A DNA stretch of 28,464 bases from IMG/VR virus record IMGVR_UViG_3300022200_003906, positions 1 through 28,464 of that record; one strand, written 5' to 3'. The position numbers and the translations under genes are program-made. The notes under the pieces were generated by a model, which saw nothing but the letters and a program-made list of their open reading frames with translations, was not told the origin of the DNA and searched no databases. Shown in pieces: positions 22,473 through 28,464 of the stretch. Source of the DNA: a virus. How positions within the stretch are numbered: the first letter of the stretch is position 1; the number at the start of each line of letters is the position of its first letter.

Positions 22473-24038
22473 ATGTCTAAATCTTTAGAAGGCGTTTTAG
22501 TTAAAAAAGCACATAGCAAAATGAATTACACTCCTGAGCAAATTCAGGAGTTTGTAAAATGTGCTGATCCTACAACCGGCGCCATATATTTTATGGACAA
22601 CTTCTTTAATATTCAACACCCGACCAAAGGTAAGATGATTTATCATCCGTTTGAATATCAAAAAGAATTAATTAACACGTACCATAACTATCGTTTTAGT
22701 ATTAGCTTAATGCCTAGACAATCTGGTAAGTCCACTAGTGCTGCTGGTTATTTGTTATGGTATGGAATGTTTAAACCAGATTCGACCATCCTTATTGCTG
22801 CGCACAAATACTCCGGCGCACAAGAAATTATGCAGCGTATTCGTTATGCGTATGAGTTATGCCCGGATCACATACGAGCCGGGGTTACATCATATAACAA
22901 AGGTTCTATAGAGTTTGACAATGGATCACGTATTGTAGCCCAAGCGACCACTGAAAACACTGGACGTGGTATGTCCATTACACTCCTGTATTGCGACGAG
23001 TTCGCTTTTGTGCGACCTACGATTGCGAAAGAATTCTGGACTTCAATTTCACCTACACTATCAACAGGTGGTAAGGCAATTATTACCTCCACACCAAACT
23101 CAGACGAAGACCAGTTTGCGTTAATTTGGAAACAGGCTAATAAAACTGAAGATGAGTTTGGTAACGAAACAGAATTAGGTATTAACGGATTCCGTGCCTA
23201 TAGATCTTATTGGAGAGACCACCCAGACAGAGATGACAAGTGGGCTGAAGAAGAACGTGGTCGCATTGGCGAAGAACGTTTCCGTCGTGAAATGGATTGC
23301 GAATTCATCATCAACGACGAGACTCTTATTAATGCAACTACCCTTGTAGATCTGGAAGGCATCGAACCAACATACAAAACAGGACAAGTACGTTGGTATA
23401 AAGAGCCACAACCAGGTCGTGTTTATGTAGTAGCACTTGATCCATCGTTAGGAACAGGCGGCGACCCTGCTGCTATACAAGTGTTTGAAGCAAATACTAC
23501 AACACAAATTGCTGAGTGGAAACATAACAAAACACCTATTCCCACACAAATTCGTATTTTAAATGATATTGTAAAAACAATTTACGATAAAACACAAGAT
23601 GGCACTTCCATATATTATTCGATTGAAAACAATACAATTGGCGAAGCAGCACTTATTAGTTTAGCAGAATTTGGTGAAGACAATTTTCCTGGTATGATGC
23701 TATCTGAACCTAAATCAGCAGGATCAGGAAGACGTTTCCGCAAAGGATTTAATACTACTAACAAGTCTAAGATTTCTGCTTGTGCTAAACTTAAAAATTT
23801 AGTAGAAACTAAGAAGATGACTGTTAATAGTAAAAGTTTAATTTCTGAATTCAAAACATTTGTAGCACACGGCACAAGTTATGCTGCTAAGATTGGCGAA
23901 ACAGACGACTTAGTAATGGCAACTGTTCTTGCTGTACGTATGATGCAAGTACTACAAAACTACCACGCTGAACTTAACACACAAATTGCTGATTTTGGAG
24001 ATGAGGTTATTGAGCCAATGCCGTTTATAATGTTCTAA
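22473..24038 (+). CDS. 17: Terminase large subunit, T4 gp17-like
   Basis: This is the packaging motor ATPase and headful nuclease, 521 residues from the ATG at 22473. The frame is open to a GTG at 22440, but that start would lie upstream of the promoter's predicted start. ATPase motifs: Walker A MPRQSGKST (80-88), Walker B LLYCDEFAF (171-179; D175, E176) and coupling motif IITSTPNS. Nuclease domain: D323 in VVALDPSLGTGG, E385 in YYSIENN and D478/D479 in GETDDLVMA, the RNase H-like acidic set. T4 gp17 is longer (610 residues). It works with gp16 and the portal, which is not in the window. The HNH gene shares its promoter. Confidence 0.97.
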   Translation: MSKSLEGVLVKKAHSKMNYTPEQIQEFVKCADPTTGAIYFMDNFFNIQHPTKGKMIYHPFEYQKELINTYHNYRFSISLMPRQSGKSTSAAGYLLWYGMFKPDSTILIAAHKYSGAQEIMQRIRYAYELCPDHIRAGVTSYNKGSIEFDNGSRIVAQATTENTGRGMSITLLYCDEFAFVRPTIAKEFWTSISPTLSTGGKAIITSTPNSDEDQFALIWKQANKTEDEFGNETELGINGFRAYRSYWRDHPDRDDKWAEEERGRIGEERFRREMDCEFIINDETLINATTLVDLEGIEPTYKTGQVRWYKEPQPGRVYVVALDPSLGTGGDPAAIQVFEANTTTQIAEWKHNKTPIPTQIRILNDIVKTIYDKTQDGTSIYYSIENNTIGEAALISLAEFGEDNFPGMMLSEPKSAGSGRRFRKGFNTTNKSKISACAKLKNLVETKKMTVNSKSLISEFKTFVAHGTSYAAKIGETDDLVMATVLAVRMMQVLQNYHAELNTQIADFGDEVIEPMPFIMF

Positions 24039-24039
24039 C

Positions 24040-24046
24040 ATAAATA
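24040..24046 (+). promoter_or_regulatory. Late promoter for the 1159-residue protein gene
   Basis: ATAAATA starts 2 nt after the gp17 stop. The predicted start is near 24052, with a leader of about 18 nt and a weak GAAG ribosome binding site before the ATG at 24070. Confidence 0.65.
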
Positions 24047-24069
24047 CAACATATTAATGAAGAAATATA

Positions 24070-27000
24070 ATGAATAGCACAGCAAATGATCTTTTTAATT
24101 TATTAGTTGGCAGAGATTACACAGTTAAAACACTTAGTAACCAAGGAAAACCTGTGGTTAATCCAAGTGAAGCCGAAATGTTTTCGTTTGACTTTGAAAC
24201 TTCAAACAGTAATTATGGCACGGTAGTAATTCTTCTAGATGACGAAAGTAACTTTGAAGTTTATTATGGCGATAATATTGGCAAGAACATGGAAGGCAAC
24301 GATAAAGATGTTTGGTATGATTTCTTAAATCAGCTAAAACGTTTTGCTACTCGTAACTTGTTAAACTTTAATCTAAAGAATCTAAATAAATTAAAATATT
24401 CTATGCAAGGCATGGCTGCTATCAATGAAGGTTTGTTTGAAGGCTGGAACGGCACTAAACACACCAGCTATAATAATAAACCAGGTACAACACGACTAAA
24501 GATTGTACACAGTAAAGCAATTGAAGAAGGTGAGCAACGCTGGAGAGCAATTGACAAACTGTATGTCGAAAACGCCGACGGTGAACGCTTTAAGTTACCA
24601 TTTACATCATTGGTTGCTGGACGTGCCATGGCACGTCACGTAGCTGAAGGTGGCACACCATATGACGTATTTGGTCAACATATTATTGACATTGTTCGCG
24701 AAGCAAACGTACTAGCTAAGTTTACGCAAGCGACTCGCACCATTACAGAAGAAGACGGTGAGCAGTTTGATGTAGTTGAAGCTGGTCGCGAACGCTACAA
24801 AACTCTACGTCATCGTTTAAAAAGTTTAGCAGGTAAGCGTGGATATCACGCTTATAAAGAATCGTGGAATCCAGCAACAATTGAAGAAGGTATTGCAGAT
24901 ACCAACGATTTACATCGTATTTTTACACGTGAAACTATTGATCCGCGAATTGAAGAAGCGTTACCATATCTAACACACACTACTAAAGAAACCGAATCTA
25001 AGGAATCGACCATGAAAGAATTTGACAAATTTGCCAATTGGGCAGACAGTATCACCGAAGGCACCTGGGCCATTCCAGATGACGAAACTAAAATTAAACA
25101 ATTAAAAAATATTTTAGCAGAGCCACTGCCTGTTGGAGTTGATGCAATGAATGCTACTAATGTGCTTTATGATATTATTGGTGACGATGGATTGTTTGAT
25201 AGTTTAGCAGAATTAGCAGATGAAGATCCTGAAGCAGATGCTCGTCCAATTATTGAACATTGGATTGAAATGTATACTAATTCTTATCCAGGATTAGAAG
25301 ATCTAGCTGATCGTATACTTAGTGGAAATGATGAATTAGAATTTGAAGAAGCTCAAGATTTTGACGCACGTGGAATGAACAAATATGGGTTGAGTGCTGT
25401 TAAAGGCCCAGACGGGTTTTACGCTTTAGTTGATGGTAAGGTAGTTGCTGGTCCTTTTGCTTCATTGGAAGAATTAAAAGCATACCAAGAAGAAGAATTA
25501 AACAAAGATGTTAATGAACAGCTAGATATCGATACCGGCAAAGAACAACGTAAGCAAGAGCGCGACTCGATGTTAGAAATGAACGCATATCGTCGGTTAG
25601 CTGGGCTACAAGAAAAAGTTTACGAAAATTTTGATGCGTTTACAAAATCAGAGTCGCAACAAGTAGAAGAAGGATTCCACGATACTCCGTTATTAGACAA
25701 AGAAGATTTCTTAGAAAAAAGTAAAGCATTATACGATATGATGATGAATCCAGAGTTTCAAGATGAAGAAACTCTGCAATTAATTCAGGATCGTATTAAT
25801 CGCTTAAATGATGAAGCACGCAAAATGGGTATTATTGAAACTACTGAGCAAGAACGTGCTAATAGCTTAAAACAAGATATTTTAGGAGAGCTAGATGCTA
25901 GCGATCTAGGCAAAGAAGGTGTTGATTGGTTTGCTCCTGCAGACACAGAACCATACGATCCAGAACGCGATGATCCACGTGATGATCCTAACTATGGGTT
26001 TGACCGTAAGCCAACTAAACCACAACCAACAATTGCGCCAGGAGCAAAGAAGACACAAGAAGCTAACGCTGGTAGTTTTGGGCAGCAAGATGACGAGCTA
26101 GGACAAGGTAAGAATACAGATCCGGCTCAAATTGTTCCAGGGCATGAAGGCATGAAAGACGAAAAGTTAGAAGAAGCACCGGGTGACGAACAACTACCAC
26201 CAGGGTATTCGCGTGTAGGACCTAGAGGTGTTTTAGTAGGTCCATCGGGTAATTTATCAAACTGGAGAGATCCAAACATGGATCCAGACTACTGGGCCAG
26301 AGATAACATGACCAAGTACGATATGGATGCTGATAATGAATGGGATGAACTTGAAAACTGGTTAACTAGTGGTTCATACAAGGCAGGTAACGATCTACGT
26401 AGATCAATGATGCTTAAAAAATACGGATTAGATCAAGGCGTCACCCCAGAAAAACTAGCAAAAGCAAGAGCAAAAGCAGATGCTATTAAAAAAGCAGCAC
26501 AAGACAAAGAAGACAAGTTCTATAAAGATATGGAAATTGCTCGTATCTTAGGACGCGATGCAGGATCTACTGCTGACCTAGAAAGAAACCGTGCTGAAAC
26601 AGAAAAAGAACTTGCTGGTCTTAGAAAAAATGCTGGGTTAGCTACTTCTATTAAAGCAACACCATTAAATGTATCAAACAAGACTGGTTCTAAGGGTTCT
26701 GTTAACGTAGGACAAGGTTGGAGCGATCAAATGGATATCGATGACCTAGATCGTGTAAGTGCTAAGTATGGCACTAGTCCTGCTTCGGATCAAACCGCAG
26801 CACTAGCACACCAGGAGCGTGAATTTGCTCCAGGTAGTGACGAAGCGTGGGATCAATACGTAGCGAAGCACGGTAGCAAGAGCAAAGTTCCAACTACTAG
26901 AAAGATGGGCATGGACGTAATGGATCTTGGGCTAAAGGGTGAAAGCAAAGTTAGTGAAGCAGGTAAGCCAGATTATCTAGATTTAGATAAAGATGGTAAC

Positions 27001-27549
27001 AAAAAAGAGCCAATGAAGCAGGCTGCTAAAGACGCTGAAAAGAAAGACGACAAAGAACTCGACGAACGCTCACTAACAAAAGGCGAAGAAAAGAAACGCG
27101 AAAAGTATGTTAAGGGCATGAAAAAATCAAAAGCAGACTTCAAAAAGCGTTACGGTAAGCGTGGCGAAGAAGTAATGTACGCAACTGCTACCAAGATGGC
27201 AAAAGAAGGCGAAGGCGAAACTACCGGAGGAACAAACGTGTACGGCAAAGGAATTTATGAAAGTTTAACAGAACTTGAAAACGACTTAGATGTAGCACTA
27301 GGCAATGGTATTACTGCTACTAGTCAATTAGACAAACCAGAAAATCCGGTTAATATGATTGAACCAGATGAAATTAGCACCACTGATGTTCCAGTCGGAA
27401 TCCCAACTGATATGGATGTTGAAATTGTCGCAGCAGAACCTAAAGAAAAGAACTTAGGCGATAAGATTGCCGATAAAGGCGCAGAACTAAGCGCACAAAT
27501 TGATGCCGCACTAGCGGATATTAAACGATTAGCGGGAATGGGCAACTAA
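24070..27549 (+). CDS. Very large charged protein of unknown function, probable virion component
   Basis: At 1159 residues this is the largest protein in the window. Residues about 120-280 form a conserved-looking block: NEGLFEGWNGTKHTSYN, GTTRLKIVHSKAIEEGEQRW, LPFTSLVAGRAMARHVAEGG, TPYDVFGQHII and LKSLAGKRGYHAYKESW. I recall this from unknown proteins of marine T4-like phages. A leader-like segment, KESTMKEFDKFANWADSITE (about 312-331), starts a second part. From about 480 it is highly charged and low in complexity. PDYLDLDKDGNKKEPMKQAA (about 968-987) contains a DxDxDG loop like a calcium-binding site, followed by a Lys-rich helix ending RYGKRGEEVMYATATKMAKE. Position after gp17 and the composition suggest a head, scaffold or injected protein. 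Function is unknown. Confidence 0.85.
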   Translation: MNSTANDLFNLLVGRDYTVKTLSNQGKPVVNPSEAEMFSFDFETSNSNYGTVVILLDDESNFEVYYGDNIGKNMEGNDKDVWYDFLNQLKRFATRNLLNFNLKNLNKLKYSMQGMAAINEGLFEGWNGTKHTSYNNKPGTTRLKIVHSKAIEEGEQRWRAIDKLYVENADGERFKLPFTSLVAGRAMARHVAEGGTPYDVFGQHIIDIVREANVLAKFTQATRTITEEDGEQFDVVEAGRERYKTLRHRLKSLAGKRGYHAYKESWNPATIEEGIADTNDLHRIFTRETIDPRIEEALPYLTHTTKETESKESTMKEFDKFANWADSITEGTWAIPDDETKIKQLKNILAEPLPVGVDAMNATNVLYDIIGDDGLFDSLAELADEDPEADARPIIEHWIEMYTNSYPGLEDLADRILSGNDELEFEEAQDFDARGMNKYGLSAVKGPDGFYALVDGKVVAGPFASLEELKAYQEEELNKDVNEQLDIDTGKEQRKQERDSMLEMNAYRRLAGLQEKVYENFDAFTKSESQQVEEGFHDTPLLDKEDFLEKSKALYDMMMNPEFQDEETLQLIQDRINRLNDEARKMGIIETTEQERANSLKQDILGELDASDLGKEGVDWFAPADTEPYDPERDDPRDDPNYGFDRKPTKPQPTIAPGAKKTQEANAGSFGQQDDELGQGKNTDPAQIVPGHEGMKDEKLEEAPGDEQLPPGYSRVGPRGVLVGPSGNLSNWRDPNMDPDYWARDNMTKYDMDADNEWDELENWLTSGSYKAGNDLRRSMMLKKYGLDQGVTPEKLAKARAKADAIKKAAQDKEDKFYKDMEIARILGRDAGSTADLERNRAETEKELAGLRKNAGLATSIKATPLNVSNKTGSKGSVNVGQGWSDQMDIDDLDRVSAKYGTSPASDQTAALAHQEREFAPGSDEAWDQYVAKHGSKSKVPTTRKMGMDVMDLGLKGESKVSEAGKPDYLDLDKDGNKKEPMKQAAKDAEKKDDKELDERSLTKGEEKKREKYVKGMKKSKADFKKRYGKRGEEVMYATATKMAKEGEGETTGGTNVYGKGIYESLTELENDLDVALGNGITATSQLDKPENPVNMIEPDEISTTDVPVGIPTDMDVEIVAAEPKEKNLGDKIADKGAELSAQIDAALADIKRLAGMGN

Positions 27550-27574
27550 ACCCAAGCGATATACGCTAAAACAC

Positions 27575-27600
27575 AACGGGTCTTTTTAGACCCGTTTTTT
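27575..27600 (+). terminator. Intrinsic terminator after the 1159-residue gene
   Basis: AACGGGTCT pairs perfectly with AGACCCGTT around a TTTT loop and is followed by a T-run. Confidence 0.93.
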
Positions 27601-27606
27601 ATTGTC

Positions 27607-27613
27607 TTAAATA
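27607..27613 (+). promoter_or_regulatory. Late promoter for the terminal gene, leaderless geometry
   Basis: TTAAATAAACAAATG: a late-type box, exactly 5 nt, then the ATG at 27619. It lies 7 nt beyond the terminator, repeating the terminator-promoter-ATG layout at 21351-21389. Confidence 0.6.
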
Positions 27614-27618
27614 AACAA

Positions 27619-28464
27619 ATGGACGCAATAGCATTAATTAATTATCCTGGACATTTTTTATCTACGCTAGGAACTATTAAAAACTTTTTAGAGATAACAG
27701 AATGGCGTCCTCCGTGGTATATTTTTGTTGACGATCTAGGACCGCAATGGGATGCTTGGCCAAATTATCTACAAGATTTAAAAACAGCAATTGATAATAA
27801 TTTTCCAGAATTAAATCCCACATATATTTTGTTTTCAGAATTTCAATTTCCTTATATATGGGATGGTTGGTTAAGACAGCAAATAGTTAAACTTAACTTA
27901 GATCGGTTCTTACCTGGGGATCTGTGGTATGTTACCGATGGCGATGTTATTTGCGAAAGATTGATCTCTGCTAATGAAATTCCTTACAATTATCAAAAAA
28001 CGCATAATACATTAATTAATGCGCAACAGCATTCATATTTAAAACAAATGCTAGGAATCAGCGAAACATTAAACATCAATGGTGATAATATATACACGCA
28101 TCATATTCCTGTTAGATGGGTAGCTAGAGATGACTTACATGGTTTATATAGGCACATTTCTGATGTAAATGGAAACGATTCAAACATTGTTCATTTTAAC
28201 TTAATGAAAAACGAACGTATAATTGGATACGGCCCTACAGCAGAACATCAAAGTATGACAGAGTGGGATTTATTAGAAACATGGCGTATTTTAATAGACA
28301 AACAACAATCTCACTTTGAATATTGGTTAATTGATGATGGCGGACAACCGGAGCCTGATCACGCACCTACATACATAAAAACGTTTTTTGGTACAGATCG
28401 CGATAAAACACTGGAATACTTTCAAAAACAGGGTCTACAGGTACCTGTAGACCCTGTTTTTGAA
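27619..28464 (+). CDS. Glycosyltransferase-like protein (DUF6492-type), 3' end missing
   Basis: The frame is open for 282 codons from the ATG to the window edge without a stop, so the gene is partial. GWLRQQIVKLNLDRFL (83-98) followed by DLWYVTDGDVI (101-111), with D107 and D109 as a DxD-like metal site, fits the glycosyltransferase group called DUF6492, in which a QQ-x-x-KL helix precedes the acidic motif. Such proteins would transfer a sugar from a nucleotide-sugar donor; donor and acceptor are unknown here. A phage might use it to glycosylate virion proteins or change host surface sugars. The last 15 codons lie inside a perfect 44-bp palindrome, so the extreme C-terminus should be treated with caution. 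Confidence 0.7.
   Translation, partial: MDAIALINYPGHFLSTLGTIKNFLEITEWRPPWYIFVDDLGPQWDAWPNYLQDLKTAIDNNFPELNPTYILFSEFQFPYIWDGWLRQQIVKLNLDRFLPGDLWYVTDGDVICERLISANEIPYNYQKTHNTLINAQQHSYLKQMLGISETLNINGDNIYTHHIPVRWVARDDLHGLYRHISDVNGNDSNIVHFNLMKNERIIGYGPTAEHQSMTEWDLLETWRILIDKQQSHFEYWLIDDGGQPEPDHAPTYIKTFFGTDRDKTLEYFQKQGLQVPVDPVFE
28421..28464. repeat. Perfect 44-bp palindrome at the window end
   Basis: Bases 28421-28442 are the exact reverse complement of 28443-28464, with the centre at GT/AC. The core CAGGGTCTACAG/CTGTAGACCCTG is flanked by A5 and T5, the shape of a bidirectional terminator, but it lies in an open reading frame. Its end coincides with the window end, which is also what a contig breaking at a fold-back would show. 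Confidence 0.85.

Noticed and set aside
24016-24021. TATAAT near the end of gp17 as a sigma-70 promoter
   Set aside because: No -35 box at suitable spacing; the ATAAATA at 24040 explains expression of the next gene.
25919-26101. Short overlapping frames on both strands inside the 1159-residue gene
   Set aside because: Low-complexity shadows of the long charged frame; no start signals.
1-28464. tRNA genes, CRISPR arrays and insertion sequences
   Set aside because: I looked for T-loop signatures, regularly spaced repeats and transposase motifs and saw none.

Overview
The window is a stretch of the structural and DNA-packaging region of a T4-like myovirus (contractile-tailed Caudoviricetes). 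By protein similarity to T4 I recognise gp15, gp14, gp13, DexA, gp18, gp19, gp4, gp16 and gp17. Protein style (tropism-determinant-like fibre starts, the long neck and sheath proteins, the large acidic head-region protein) and the moderately AT-rich base composition resemble marine T4-like phages such as those of cyanobacteria or marine proteobacteria. The host cannot be read from the sequence, but two perfect TTGACA-N17-TATAAT promoters show that it has an ordinary sigma-70-type RNA polymerase.

Layout. 1-2705 (+): strong terminator, then two tail-fibre-like genes and a coupled gene of unknown function. 2687-5750 (-): a Nudix hydrolase, gp15 and gp14 in one overlapping operon. 5751-5902: divergent control region with a late promoter on the minus strand and a consensus sigma-70 promoter on the plus strand. 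5903-8837 (+): unknown protein, gp13 neck protein, small basic protein, DexA-like exonuclease. 8821-9477 (-): GIY-YIG/zinc-finger nuclease. 9580-16689 (+): giant sheath protein gp18, terminator, tube gp19, a second tube-like protein, small unknown protein, head-completion gp4, small fibre-like protein and small terminase gp16. 16716-20118 (+): four genes of unknown function, probably virion or head proteins. 20130-21269: radical SAM enzyme, followed by a possible structured RNA and a terminator. 21389-22448: two convergent nuclease genes (GIY-YIG and HNH). 22473-24038: large terminase gp17. 24070-27549: a 1159-residue unknown protein and a terminator. 27619-end: a glycosyltransferase-like gene that runs off the window, which closes on a perfect 44-bp palindrome.

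Regulation is the most striking part. T4-type late promoter elements (consensus NTAAATA) precede most transcription units and fall into two spacing classes. In one class 21-32 nt separate the element from the start codon and the leader usually holds a Shine-Dalgarno sequence. In the other the gap is 5-8 nt, most often exactly 5, which would put transcription start on the A of the AUG. This predicts leaderless late mRNAs for gp16, gp17, two nuclease genes, the terminal glycosyltransferase-like gene and perhaps the radical SAM gene. gp17 and the HNH gene share one perfect 20-bp palindrome that acts as a symmetrical divergent promoter. The dexA-like gene has a sigma-70 promoter with the same leaderless geometry, and the gene at 16716 has its ribosome binding site in a hairpin that the late start would cut off.

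No tRNA, CRISPR array or insertion sequence was seen. No gene-free stretch exceeds 300 bases.
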